From Lithodes maja (taxonomy: Eukaryota > Arthropoda > Malacostraca > Decapoda > Lithodidae), in NCBI GenBank assembly GCA_037953745.1, contig JBAKBP010000183.1, forward strand, positions 297,771-361,770: a DNA stretch of 64,000 bases, read 5' to 3'. Positions 30,023-40,646 of this stretch are shown in pieces; positions within the stretch are counted from its first letter, which is position 1, and every line of letters starts with the position of its first letter. The notes below the pieces were generated by a model. It was not told the DNA's origin, ran no database searches, and saw nothing but the letters and a program-made list of their open reading frames with translations. The position numbers and the translations under genes are program-made.

Positions 30023-31276
30023 TAATTCCCTGGGTCATTTCTCTTTCCCTTCTTAAATATAGCTGTTATGTTCGCCTCTCTCCAGTCCATCGGGATTTGT
30101 CCTGTATTAAACGATACCTCAAATAACATTTTCAATGGCTCTACTAACATCTCCCCTCCTTCCTTTATGATTCTTGGGTGTATCCCATCCGGTCCCGGTG
30201 ACTTACTTCTATTCATTTTTTCTATAGCCCTTCTTATTCTAGCATGGGAAAACTCTACTAGTTCTAGTGCCGGTGCCTGTTTGATGGGAATAGTAGGCAC
30301 TGCATCCTCCGACTCCACTGTTAGTACCCCCCCAAAGTATTTCCCCAGCACCTCTGCTTTCTCCTTATCAGTCTCCGCTCTACTCCCACCATTCAACCCC
30401 CCCACCAGCTCTGGGATCCCTACTCTTCTTGTTAACTTTTCCTGAATGTACTTCCAGAATATTTTTGGATTATCCTTCACATTTCTAGCTATCTCTCTCT
30501 CCCTCTCCTTCACCCCCCTCCTTGTTTCCCACCTTATTTTATTGTTTATTTGTCTACGTTCCAGATCCACTTCCTTAGCCTCTATACTAGACCCCCTGTT
30601 CTTTTTTAACAATTTTAATCTTTCCCACAATCGTTTCTTTCTTCTAATCAATATCCAAAGCTTTCTTTTCATTGGCAATTCTGGGTTAGTTCTTTTCCTC
30701 AATTTTGTTTTATCCTTATATTCCCTTACTGGTACACTTTTGGATACAGCATTCTCCAGTTTGACTCTAATTTTCCTCCACATTCCTTCAGCGTCTTCAC
30801 CGTTCAAATATTCCCCCCAGTCAATGTCCAAACACCGTCTCAGCAGCTCATAATCTGCTCTATCATACATACAGTATATATTTTTCTATTGCTTCTATTA
30901 TCCCTCTCCGATTTAATGTTACAACTAAAGCTTATACAGGCATGGTCACTACGACCTATAGGGCTATCCACATTAACATGTTCCACTATATCCTCTTCAT
31001 TGCTAAAAATCAAATCAAGTACACTCCCCTGCGTCCCATCTCTATATCTTGTCATCTCTACAATATGTTGCGTTAAAAAACAATCTCTCACTTTCTCTAT
31101 AAACTTATTTTCCAGGCTACCCTGTCCCGCTGGAGTAGTACAATTTGCCCAGTTGATCCTTGGCAAATTGAAATCTCCAATCAAAATTTTATATTTGTTC
31201 TCTCTATTATCTATCTCCTCCATTGCTTTCAGTAGGTTATCATCCTCTCCCCTGCTATTATTTGGGCTTCTATATA
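30023..31276 (-). pseudogene. CR1 ORF2, endonuclease and N-terminal RT part, frameshifted
   Basis: 31276 to ~30850 encodes the second half of the APE endonuclease ('LIGDFNLPRINW', 'VLDLIFSNEEDIVEHV', 'GRSDHACISF'). A frameshift near 30850-30880 moves to the frame that encodes the linker and RT start ('KSPGPDGIHPRIIKEGGEML', 'DWREANITAIFKKGKRNDPGNY'). The frame is then broken by the level-4 LINE and resumes at 18904. The first half of the endonuclease is missing, so the copy is 5'-truncated. Confidence 0.85.
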
Positions 31277-31835
31277 TAATGGTATGGGGTGCTGTGTTAC
31301 ATCCCGGGCAGGAGTCGACAACGGAGTCATCCAGTCTCTTCTGATAGCTCAGGAGAGCTGGATGGTGTCCGCATCTCAGCCTGGCCAGGTGGACTCTGTC
31401 CTCGCGAGGAAGGGAGGATTCGGGAGGTCGTGCATGCAGCTGCGTGTTGTCTGTGAGTGAGTGGATGGATCGGTGAGAGTCCGCTTTGTTTACATAGTTG
31501 CACACTCATAGTTACATTTGCGTCTAATTTGTCTGCTGTTATTTGCTCCTGCTGGTAATATATATGATGATGACAATAAGTCATGGGTGGTGACTCCCCC
31601 CCCCCCCTCAACCCATTATTGTATCCCACGGCCAGGTGTTGGGTAAATTAATTTGTTACCGGAGGTGGGATGCAATAATGGGTTGAGGGGGGCTTTACCC
31701 CCTCACCCCCTATGACTTATTGTCATCATAATATATATTACCAGCAGGGGCAAATAACAGCAGTAAAATTTGACGCGACTATAACTGCGAGCGTGCGACT
31801 ATGTAAACAAAGCGGACAGTAACCCGACAGTCTAT

Positions 31836-32622
31836 ATGCTTCTTCCTTATTTTGGACAGTAGAACAAGCATGAGTAAGCCAAGGTTTATGTATGTTAGTC
31901 TGAGAGAAAGAAAATGGAATGTATGCCTCCATCAGGCTCCATGCCCGACAGGATCACCTCAGTAATGCGCTTTGCACTCTCCGAGGGTCCCGACGCACGA
32001 AAACAAAAAAATACTGCCGTAGCAGTATACTGTATATATAATCTATATAGGTTTCAATTCAATAACATTCATCTCTTTCAGACTAATCAAGTTGAGAACT
32101 TGACACAGGTTTTCCTTTGGTCTACTGACTGCTGTACTTCTGTATGCTTCATACTTTAACCTGGTTCATTGAATCACCCTTCTTCAGGAGGCTGGCAAAT
32201 GAGAGACTTTCACTTCCAGTCTCAAAATTAAGTCCCTTGTTTTTGTCATTATTGTCAAATATACAAAGTTATGCTCCATTGTTCCCATCATGCCCCTAGA
32301 AGTGATTAAATGGGCAAAACAATGCAATTTCATGCACATTTTCCTATATTCCCTCTCAATCAACTGTCTTGAAACAACAATCCCCGTTTTGCCACCATTG
32401 TATTCACCTTTTCCATTTTCTGTCATTGTTTGCCAGTGTGCATTTCCTCAGAATCCTCAATGATACACTTTGAATAGAAAACATTACTCTCAACAAATTA
32501 CTAAGTTTTCTGACATCGATATCACCCTGTACCCACTTGCCATTCAAATCTATGTTTAACTGTATAAGTAATAGAACTATAAGCTGCCTTATACTGACTG
32601 ACTGACTACACATGTATTTCAG
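31836..32622. other. Gene-free stretch upstream of the Mycbp exon
   Basis: AT-rich DNA with no recognised repeat. It is presumably intron, since Mycbp proteins need a short N-terminal exon with the start codon. I could not find that exon here. Confidence 0.4.
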
Positions 32623-32814
32623 AGCTTGGATTCTGAGCGTGAGAAATTCCGGATCTATGTCGAGAAATCAGGTGTGATGTCTGCACTGACTGATGCCCTG
32701 GTTCACCTGTACAAGGAGCCCCAGCAACCCCCTGATGCTCTCACCTATGTCCGCAGCAGTCTGGGGGCACACAGTGCTGACCAAGCCACTAGATGTGCTA
32801 TGCTCGAGGAAAAG
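32623..32814 (+). CDS. Mycbp: Mycbp (c-Myc binding protein / AMY-1), internal exon
   Basis: 192 bases, 64 codons, phase 0 at both ends, bounded by an acceptor (polypyrimidine-containing 'catgtatttcag') and a donor 'aaag|gttcgc'. The product begins 'SLDSEREKFRIYVEKSGVMS' and continues with 'LVHLYKEPQQPPDAL', which closely follows the conserved N-terminal half of MYCBP, a ~100-residue helical protein that binds the c-MYC N-terminus and AKAP-type anchors. The start codon must be in an upstream exon not identified here. This is the only host protein gene that I can support in the window. Recognition of the family is confident; any role in this species is by homology only. Confidence 0.88.
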
Positions 32815-33008
32815 GTTCGCTCACAAAATACAATAAAACCCCTCTTTCAAAGCAATTTATAGCGAGGCCTTCCCGAGGGTTAAGTGCCCCATTAATTACT
32901 CCTTCCATTCGTCTATACATTAGGCTACCATAGAGCAGTTGGAATATATGTACATGCTCAGATTAATATGCAGCATTCAAAACTGCATAATAAATCGTAG
33001 GCTTGTGC

Positions 33009-33100
33009 ATAATTCTTTAACTGTCTTGATGGCGTAATGCATAAGTGCGCGGAATTTCGGTGTGAGTGTCCTAGGTTCGAGTCCTTGGAGTGCCACATGT
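33009..33100 (+). repeat. tRNA-derived SINE fragment
   Basis: A-box-like 'tggcgtaatgcataagtgc' is followed ~30 bases later by a clean B box, 'GGTTCGAGTCC'. That spacing and order match the RNA polymerase III promoter of tRNA-derived SINEs. No cloverleaf acceptor stem closes, and the sequence lies in the Mycbp intron. Confidence 0.65.
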
Positions 33101-33678
33101 ACTGTATTTGTTGATTTCATTAATTGAGTTTGGAAGTGAAGTTGGTTGGTGAAAACAAATATAATTACTCCTGTGGAGGCTTGAGAATCTGTTTGTATGG
33201 GCTGTGCCCGATCCGGTATATGGCCGATTTCTGCTTTTTTTCCATTTCATTCCATTATTCAATATCCAAAAATTGCACATTTCAAATTATAGGATATATT
33301 CACTGCACTGCAACAGGATGGCCAGAGTTACACTCAGCCAAGGACAGTACATATGTATTGGTCTTGGACTCAGCAATCCCTCTAACCAAATCCTATGTGT
33401 GTATGTAGCGTCTGTACATATGTGTGATTTGCTAGGCAGTGCTAATAAACATTACTTTCTCTGGTTAATATATCTATAATCTAAATACTGTACTGTATGC
33501 ACTCATGTCACAAGACAAGTAATTTCTGATTGTAATACAATAGGCCTACTATGTAACTTCACTTATCCATCTTTCAGCCATTAGCCACTTATCACCTTCC
33601 AATATTAATGCCTTGTATCTTACAAAATGAATTTATTCATTCCAAATGAGTAGGCTACAGTTACAAATAAAAAACCCA

Positions 33679-33942
33679 GGTAATACGCACTATCCCTGCC
33701 CTATCTTTATCACAAAGGTAATACGCACTATCCCTGCCCTATCTTTATCACAAAGGTAATACGCACTATCCCTGCCCTATCTTTATCACAAAGGTAATAC
33801 GCACTATCCCTGCCCTATCTTTATCACAAAGGTAATACGCACTATCCCTGCCCTATCTTTATCACAAAGGTAATACGCACTATCCCTGCCCTATCTTTAT
33901 CACAAAGGTAATACGCACTATCCCTGCCCTATCTTTATCACA
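33679..33942. repeat. Minisatellite, 38-bp unit, seven copies
   Basis: The unit begins 'ggtaatacgcactatccctg' and ends 'ctatctttatcacaaa'. Copies start at 33679, 33717, 33755, 33793, 33831, 33869 and 33907 and appear identical except for the last bases of the final one. There are no spacers, so this is not a CRISPR array. Confidence 0.97.
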
Positions 33943-34259
33943 TTTCTCTTAGATATGTTTTTAGATAGTTTTATTCATGTTTATATTAAATTTCAATAAA
34001 TTTTCAAGTAGATTTCTTCATGTAATATAAATGCTGAAAAATAGTTGATATTGAGGTTGATATCAATTGGTTTGGTAGATTTTGATATAACCGTACACTT
34101 ACGTTCTTAAATTTGCTTAGATTATTATATTACAGTATATTCAATTTTTATATATATCACCAAGGTTGTCGACGTAGGTTATAATCCATCTGAAGAATTC
34201 ATCTCTGTACATTAATCTTGTAAATGACAACCTAATTACCGTATAGAATAACTTTTTGT

Positions 34260-34825
34260 AGGGACAATGTGGCTGTGGTGGGCTGGATCTATCAGAGTGA
34301 GGGTTGGTGTCCTCTACTTCCCATAGCCGTTTTCTGACTGTACCTTTATCATAATTCTTATTTCTAACTTTTTTCTTGAGAGTGGTGAAGGCAGTGGGGC
34401 CATAATGGTGTGCCCCATGTTTCCCTAGTGTCTTACTCTCACAGCCCACTGGCACAAGTTGGCCTTTCTCTCTCTGGCGTAGGGATGCGGCGACCCCACT
34501 GTCCGTCACTTTGGTGGTGCAATCAGCCTCTCGAGCAGTGGACCACTGGTTCCTATTTCCAGAAAATTCCTGTGCTTGGTATGCTTCCAGCCAGGGCCCC
34601 ACTGGGGTAAATATAATAGCAAAACAGTGGTGGAACCGCCATCCGGGTGAGGGTCTGCTCCTTCAGTGTTCATGGTTATAATCCACTTAGTGGAAATGGC
34701 ACTGTGGAGTGGGTCAGTCGGGGCGTGTCTGGGAGCCTGGAGGCAGTTTCTGCCATGACCATCCCTTTTGGGGCGCTTCCTCTGAAAGCGAGGCGTCAGA
34801 TTTGATGATGATGATGAATGTGGCA
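34260..34825 (-). repeat. Dispersed repeat (uninterrupted copy of the family at 62585-64000)
   Basis: In minus orientation it starts with a (CAT)n tract, contains 'ggaaccagtggtccact' and 'gtggggtcgccgcatcccta', and continues past 'acttgtgccagtgggctgtg'. The same words occur on the plus strand at 62585-62889 and 63917-64000, where a LINE splits them. The coding strand and family are unknown, and the far end is not defined. It is useful as the empty-site reference for that LINE. Confidence 0.7.
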
Positions 34826-34871
34826 GTGAATCCACTAATAAAAGTGCCTTAATCCTTCTGGTGTTCTGCAG

Positions 34872-35033
34872 GTGAAGGAGCAGACGTCTAGTATTGAGCA
34901 TCTGACTGCCCAAGTGAAGGAGTTAGAGGCAGAGCTAACTAGCCTTGGCCTTGCTCGGGCCTTGGGGCTGTTGGGTCAGGCAGCTTCGGGAAAAACAACA
35001 CCACCTGCCGCTGCTGAACACAACTCTTCATGA
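34872..35033 (+). CDS. Mycbp: Mycbp, last coding exon
   Basis: 162 bases: 53 codons and TGA at 35031-35033. It begins in phase 0 after 'ctgcag' and encodes 'VKEQTSSIEHLTAQVKELEA', the heptad-patterned C-terminal coiled coil seen in MYCBP proteins, then 'SGKTTPPAAAEHNSS', a tail that looks longer and less conserved than usual. The two visible exons give 117 residues, slightly longer than the ~103 of vertebrate MYCBP even without the start. Just after the stop, 'gaccg|gtaagagcc' resembles a splice donor, so the 3' UTR may itself be spliced; that is speculative. Confidence 0.85.
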   Translation: MKEQTSSIEHLTAQVKELEAELTSLGLARALGLLGQAASGKTTPPAAAEHNSS

Positions 35034-35884
35034 TCTGACCGGTAAGAGCCTCAGTTTTTTCATTAACTCCCAGACCCTGGTCATTTAAATATTCTCGCCA
35101 CCGCCCACCCGGGCATTGTTTACACATCTTGTAGCTTCGTACAAGCCTAACATATAATAATCAACGAAATATGATCACATACAATACTGTACTGTACCTT
35201 CATTCAGCTTGAAAGTGGTGAAAACTCCATGGTTCTACATTACTTTGTTCCTTGTTTATCACCACGAGAGCCTCAAGCAATATTCCACTCCTCGAGCGTG
35301 CGTGCGTACTGTATATACGTGTGGAACTGAAAATACATCAATGCTCGTCTGTGTGCGAGTTAACCTCCCTCACAGCCAGAGAAACATTGCCTTCCTCCCG
35401 TGAAAGATGATGTAATCACTGGAGAAGTAGGGGGGAAAGGACAGATGGTTGGGGGTGCTTGTGGGTGGAGGGGGAGTAGGGAGAGTGAAGGAGGGTCTGG
35501 GGATGGACTTTAGTTCATCACAAGGTCGATAGGGCCGAGATTGCACCATGGAAAATGTGATTAATTTGTGTGAAAGATGCTGAGACTGTATGGCAACACC
35601 GGGGATGCTACCCATTAACCCTATTGACACCATATGGTGTCACCTGGCCTTTAGGGGTTAATTGTAATTTTGATAGAATGTAAGATTGCTTTTCTTCAAG
35701 ATAAGCCTTTGTTAGCGCTTCGTTTTTGTTTTAAATTATATTTTGATATGTAGAATCTGATTGATATTTATTTTAATTTTATATTTACCGGTATATAACT
35801 AATGTATATTGTTTATCTATTGTATACAGTGGCCTCTCCAGCCTTACAAGGGCTTTTGGCCAGTAGGTTGTTGACAAATAGTTT
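35034..35884. other. Gene-free stretch 3' of Mycbp
   Basis: It may include 3' UTR. Near 35830, 'ggcctctccagccttacaag' and 'gggcttttggccagtaggtt' faintly resemble the 3' end of the I-type LINE family ('gggcctaggcccagtgggct'), so a small LINE tail is possible. Nothing else recognised. Confidence 0.4.
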
Positions 35885-36945
35885 TATGAAATTGGAGGCA
35901 ATTTGTTAAAAGCAGTTAAGAGTTTCTATGAAGGGAGCAGAGCGTGTGTTAGAATAGGAAATGGTGAGTGAGTGAATGGTTTGAGGTAAATGTATGTTTG
36001 CGACAGGGTTGTGTAATGTCACCATGGATGGTATGGTGAGGGAGGTGAAAATGAGAACTATGGGAAGAGAATTGGGTTTAGTAGGAATGAATGGTAGAGA
36101 TTGGGAATTGAATCAGTTGCTGTTCGCTGATGACACAGCGTTGGTGGCGGATTCTGAGGAGAAACTGCAGCGGGTAGTCAAAGAATTTGGTGTGGTTTGT
36201 GGGAGGAGGAAACTGAAGGTGAATGTCAATAAAAGTAAAGTAATGGTGTGTAATATGGCTGATCGTAGGGTGAATCTAGATGTGAGGCTGGATGGGGAAA
36301 TATCGGAACAAGTAGAGTGTTTTTAATATCTAGGAGAAATGATAAGCAGGAGTGGAGGTATGGAAATGGAGGTAAAACAGAGAGTGTGTCAAGGAAGGAA
36401 GGTTTTCGGAGCAATGGGAAGTACAGTACTGTATGTGGAAGGGGAGAAATCTCGGAATGAAAGTAAAAAGTGCAATGTATTGAGGAATTGTTGTGCCAAC
36501 AGTGATGTATGGGGCTGAGACATGGGCTCTGAAGGAAAAGGAGAGAAGAAAGCTGGATGTGATGGAGATGAGCTGCTTGAGAAGTATTTGTGGAGTTACT
36601 CGTAGAGACAGATTGAGGAACGAAGAGATACATAGGAGAGTGGGGCAGCAGGAACATTTGTCGGCCAGAGTGGACAGAAGGGTGCTGAGCTGGTATGGTC
36701 ATGTTGAACGAATGGAAGATGAAAGGCTTACAAAGAGAATATGTGAGTCAGATAGAAGGGCAGGAAAACCCCCATTGAGATGGAGAGACTGTAAGACAAG
36801 CTTTGGATGATAGAGGAATGACTATAGATCAGGCAAGGGAAGTGGTAATAAACACAAATGAATGGAGAAAGCTTGTGAATAGATGAGTGAACACATGGTC
36901 ATTTGGGATAAGGGGTTGGGCGCAAGTTGGACTAGATAATGGTCC
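35885..36945 (+). pseudogene. Decayed APE-type LINE, RT and C-terminal part
   Basis: Pieces in several frames: 'RACVRIGNGE' and 'RQGCVMSPW' near 35940-36030, 'LLFADDTALVADSEEKL' (catalytic FADD) at about 36120, then a stop after 'EISEQVECF', a further frame with 'PTVMYGAETWALKEKE' and 'SWYGHVERMEDERLTKRI' (36490-36760). It is the same broad group as the LINE at 58600-61655. Both the 5' part and the reading frame are lost. Confidence 0.75.
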
Positions 36946-36971
36946 ATCAGGCGCATGGCGAACAGCTTAGT

Positions 36972-37135
36972 ATCGAAAAACCAATATCTGGGCCCCCTCC
37001 TTTGATAGCACCAGCTGTAGTGAGCGACGCAATCAATAAAATGAAGGACGGTAAAGCTCCAGGTTGCTCCGACATTGTCGCCGAGATGATGCCTCAGGGA
37101 AGATTGGTGTAAACTTAGTCACTGAGTTGATAAAC
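36972..37135 (+). pseudogene. APE-type LINE RT, left piece before DIRS copy 2
   Basis: Encodes 'AVVSDAINKMKDGKAPGCSD' and, after a frameshift near 37100, 'GKIGVNLVTELIN'. The sentence continues directly at 45314 with 'TIIKDEKIPEDWLKS', so this is the left half of one reverse transcriptase gene. The 5' part, including the endonuclease, is absent. Confidence 0.85.
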
Positions 37136-37483
37136 TGGGAGGTTTGACGTACCTCCCAACCTACCAAATAGGAAAACCTACTATTTGGTAGTAGTCTTGG
37201 AAAATCCAACGTCAAGGCTATTAACCTAATTGCAATGACGACTTGTCTATTTTGACTGCTATGTCGTCATTCCAACCGCGGTTAAAAAGAAAACGTCTAG
37301 AGTCTACTCCTTATCTTGCTCTAGGAGACGTTGTACATTAACCAAAACTACCACCGAAGGTGAAAAAAGCATAGAAGAGAAGAAAAAGGGGTTTACCTTA
37401 GTTACCGCTTAAAAGGCCCATCCCGTGTTCCGTCATGTGCAGATCACTGTCGAACGTGCGCATGAGCGACCCTCTCTTGTTAT
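37136..37483 (-). repeat. DIRS copy 2 right terminal repeat (genomic left)
   Basis: Inverse equivalent of 15320-15667, with the two terminal hairpins at its genomic left tip. Confidence 0.85.
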
Positions 37484-37547
37484 CACATCTCACGTCAGCA
37501 GAAGAACGCGGATGGGCAGGGGTCCGGCGTGAGGGAGGGTATTATGT

Positions 37548-37661
37548 ACGTTGGATTTTCCAAGACTACTACCAAATAGTAGGTTTTCCTATTTGGTAGG
37601 TTGGGAGGTACGTCAAACCTCCCAATTTGTTAGTAGTCTTGGCAAATCCAACGTCAAGGCT
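37548..37661 (-). repeat. DIRS copy 2 internal complementary region
   Basis: 114 bases, the same length and content as 15144-15257 in copy 1, inverted. Confidence 0.87.
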
Positions 37662-38109
37662 GCATAACAAATAGGAGGAGGACATCCAAGCCCAACCTAC
37701 CAAAAAAACCAATGCATAAAACAAAAGTATGAATGACAAAGACACAATTTAAACAAGAGAGTCTAATAAAAGAGTGAAAAACTGAGGAGTAGCTAAAAAG
37801 AACAGTTTTAACACATGCCCGTCATTCATAGTAATGCAAAAACATAGACTTGTCTGAAACCAAAAAGGTACTGTACCCAAAATCCCTTTTCTTCAAAAAC
37901 CAACAAAAACACTGAACACAAGAACAAAACACAATTTTCAATGTGGCAAAAACACTTATGTACTGGAACAATATACAATCCCAAACTTGCAATTCAGTGT
38001 TGCAAACCCGTACACCCCCCCCCCCCCCTTTGTCATATAAAACAAAGGAAAAGAACGAGGGACAAGGGGGGGAAGACCAGGGATCTTCGCCAGAGCCCAG
38101 GAAACACGA

Positions 38110-38938
38110 CCCCCGAGAGCAATCACCAGCCGAGGGGGTCGAACACTGGACACGGAGAGGTAGGAGGAGATGAAGGAATTGATAGAAGACCCACAAAACC
38201 GCAGAGGCGAAGGCAGGTAAGGATCGACGCGGCAGGAACCGGAAGGAGGCAGCAAAGGATCTGACATCGTGCGCAGAAACCCTACAAACAGGGCGACGGG
38301 CACGAACGGTCCGACTAACGCGGCGCCCCAACTGCACCTGCGAGAGCCACCCACCCGTCCGAGGAGACACCCACACAGCAGGACCCGAAGGCGGCGCCAC
38401 AGACGCAACAGAGGAGCGCAAGGCCGACACCGGGCACCACACATGGCGAGGATGCCCAAGCCGGAAAGCCTGGACGGCGAAAGGCCGGAAAGACGGGGGC
38501 CGCCCTCCCAAGCGTGGCAACAAAAGGAGGGGAGGAGGCGAACGAGACGCCATGCAGGGACGGGGAGAATCGCACGCAGTCCCGGGGCCACGACAATACC
38601 GCTAGGGCAGACACCCGAACCCCAGCGGCCAGAGCGACAAGGAAGAGCGGACGCCCGAGCAACAGAACCGGCGTAGCGGCCCTCGTAGACGAGGGCGAAG
38701 CCAGAAGGACCAGAGCCCGCCCCAGAACCCACTGCGGAGGGACTAGGCGCGGAGGAGGTCGATCCCTGAAGGCAGCCGTCAGGAAGGAATCCAGCACCTG
38801 TGTCAGAACGACCAGCCGAGCGACGGACCCAAAGAGCCCCCCGGACGGCAGACAAGCGGGGACGTATAGCGACGACTCGAAAATGACGCGTACGGAAGAG
38901 GTGAAACAAGGAGCGGAGGACGAGGGAAGGAGAGCCAA
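38110..38938 (-). pseudogene. DIRS tyrosine recombinase, frameshifted (copy 2)
   Basis: The three catalytic-region motifs described for copy 1 (RVSAL arginine region, AHDVR box, SINSFISSYL tyrosine region) are present in the same order and again in three different frames. The shared breaks were therefore inherited from a common, already defective source. Confidence 0.7.
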
Positions 38939-39656
38939 CAGGCAGGCGAGTGGCCCGTAGCCACCTAGGAAAAGACCTCCAGCGGGACCCGGAAGGCCCC
39001 CAAGGAGAAGACGGCCAGGAACGCAGCAGGAGGTCAGTCAGGGCCCGGCCCGGGACCGGGAGCCACCGTGCCACATGAACAAGCACGATGCGAAGGCCAA
39101 CGAGGGCCGCAGGGCCCCAACCGAGCCCAAGCGGAAGCCGGAGCCAGGTAGAGGGACCGGACTCGGGCACCACCGCGGCAACCGGGCGGACCAAGCCCGT
39201 GCCGGCCACAGAGGCGCGAGGAGCCCGACGCAGCCGCAGCCTGGCGAGGACTGGGCACAGCAACAGCGCGTCTGGGGGCGGAAAGATGGATATCGACCGC
39301 CACCCGTACCAGGCCACCATGAAAGCGGCCGGACCCTCCCCGGAGCGCGAGGCCGGAGGGAGAGGTCCAAAGGCAACTGGCGCGGCACCCCCGATGCGAA
39401 CAAGGCGACCTCCGGAACACCTCAGGAAGCCGCGAGGTCGGTGAACACAGTCCGTTGCAACGCCCATTCAACAAGAACGCCCTGCCCACACGACAGGGCG
39501 GCCGCCCACAGGGTGGCCGGCCCGGGCAGGGAGGAGGCATGCAAGGAGAAGGGTGTCGGGCCGCGAGGAAGAACAACTCCACCGAGACCCCCAATAGAGT
39601 CAACGACCTGGAGGAACCCCCGCAGAAGGAAAACAGGGGACAGCCTGTCTGAGTGT

Positions 39657-40646
39657 CTAACCCGAAGGCCACCGACTGACCCCGAAGGGCCAGCGCGGGG
39701 ACCCGCAGGAAGAACTGAGGAACCAACAGTCCGAGGGCATAGATGGGTAAGGGGAGGGAGACCCACCCATCAGCCAGGAAGTGGACGGCCCAGGTTCGAT
39801 CGGGAACCCCACCCAACCTCGCTCGACGGATCTGTGGCTACCCAGACCGTCGGCGAGGGGGGCGGACCAGGGCACAGCCGCAGAGAGCGAGCCCGGAGCA
39901 ACCCAGAGACCGAAGCGGCAGCGAACGGGACGCAGGAGCGGCAGGAGCCGAACCAGAGGGGCAACGGAAACATCACGGGGCCCATGAGGAGGAGGCGGAG
40001 GAGCCAGAGGCACCCTAAGGAAAGGGGCAGAGCGGCCCAAAGCAGCGAACCCACGAACGAGTCCCAGAGCCACCCCAGGAGGGAGACCGAGTGCAACACG
40101 GCGAAGACCGTCCACCGAAGGAGCACCGCGGTCGGCAGACCCCGGGTCACCGTAGCGCCGGAGAAAACCCATGCGAGATCGACCCATGGCACGACACGCG
40201 ACGGGGTCAAGCGTGAAACGGGAACACCAAAAGGGGAACCCTAACCGTGCGACGGTGCGAACGACTGTGAGGGCGGCGCCAACGCACAGGCCGAGGGCTT
40301 CGGAAACAACCAACCAGTCGGCCAAGGAAAACAGGAGCTGGAGCCCGCTCCTGAGGAGAGGACCCAGAGCCTGCCCCACATGTGCGGAGAAGAGCCGCGG
40401 CGCGATGTGGAGACCGAAGGGAAGGCCGGCGAACAGGAACACACGATCGGAAGTCCGAACGGCCAAGAATCGCTGGAAGAGAGGATGGAGAGGAACGAGC
40501 CAAGATGCATCCTGGAGGGCACAGGCCCAGGCGTACCAGGGGTACCGGCAGCATCCGAAACCGAGTGAGCAGGACGCGCCCGTTGAGGGCCGACAGAACC
40601 ACCAACGGTCGCATCGCGTCGCAGTTCGACGGGACCAGAAAGACAC
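39657..40646 (-). pseudogene. DIRS reverse transcriptase, copy 2 (better preserved)
   Basis: A 329-residue open frame contains 'LQDASWLVPLHPLFQRFLAV', then 'LPFGLHIAPRLFSAHV', the hallmark DIRS-type RT motif that copy 1 has lost. It continues with 'LLFSLADWLVVSEALG', where the catalytic YxDD is changed to SLAD. The part upstream (motif 1-2, 'RVFLVPS') is in a different frame and the RNase H motif 'VATDPSSEVGWGS' is in another, so the polyprotein is not intact. The upstream Met is probably not a real start. Confidence 0.72.

Larger units (their letters stand above)
17457..31276 (-). mobile_element. CR1-type LINE, 5'-truncated, split (nest level 3)
   Basis: It interrupts the Jockey fragment, with TAAT at 17453-17456 and 31277-31280 as the likely short target duplication. 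On the minus strand the pieces are 31276-30023 and 18904-17457. The 3' end has two copies of a 12-base unit, 'TTCTTACAGTA(T)' in plus orientation, as CR1 elements end in short tandem units. RT and C-terminal wording ('NMRPHLEY'-type 'VRPHLEYANQVWAP', 'VEKVQRRARKLV') is characteristic of the CR1 clade. Confidence 0.85.
17302..31478 (-). mobile_element. Jockey-type LINE 3' fragment, split (nest level 2)
   Basis: It is flanked by a 12-bp target duplication, GTCCGCTTTGTT, at 17290-17301 and 31479-31490. Only ~350 bases of LINE are present: 31281-31478 (5' side on the minus strand) and 17302-17456 (3' side). They encode the C-terminal end of a Jockey-type ORF2, with 'LPREDRVHLARLRCGHHPAL' and 'CPGC' then, after the interruption, 'HIIEDC' and 'LRDSGLFGQAA', stop, and a (CAA)n tail. 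The undisturbed version of this sequence is at 63590-63916, which shows exactly where the CR1 LINE broke it. Confidence 0.85.
17275..31835. mobile_element. Foldback element (long inverted repeat) split by nested LINEs
   Basis: The downstream part is a long palindrome: 31479-~31650 pairs with ~31668-31825, both arms carrying 'gtccgctttgtttacatag' at the tip. The matching outer tip lies at 17279-17301 ('cgggcgtaccgtccgc'), because a Jockey-type LINE inserted into one arm and carried all later insertions with it. The centre contains a C12-14 run. No coding sequence is visible, so it is a foldback or MITE-like DNA element; family not recognised. Outer limits are approximate. Confidence 0.6.
32815..34871 (+). 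other. Mycbp intron with repeats
   Basis: Intron of 2057 bases between the two coding exons. It holds a tRNA-like SINE head, a perfect 38-bp minisatellite and a dispersed repeat that ends ~55 bases before the acceptor 'ccttctggtgttctgcag'. Phase 0. Confidence 0.75.

Noticed and set aside
33009..33100. True tRNA gene
   Set aside because: A and B boxes are present but no acceptor stem or clean cloverleaf closes. Better read as a SINE head.
33679..33942. CRISPR-like array
   Set aside because: The 38-bp units are directly adjacent with no spacers, and the genome is eukaryotic. It is a minisatellite.
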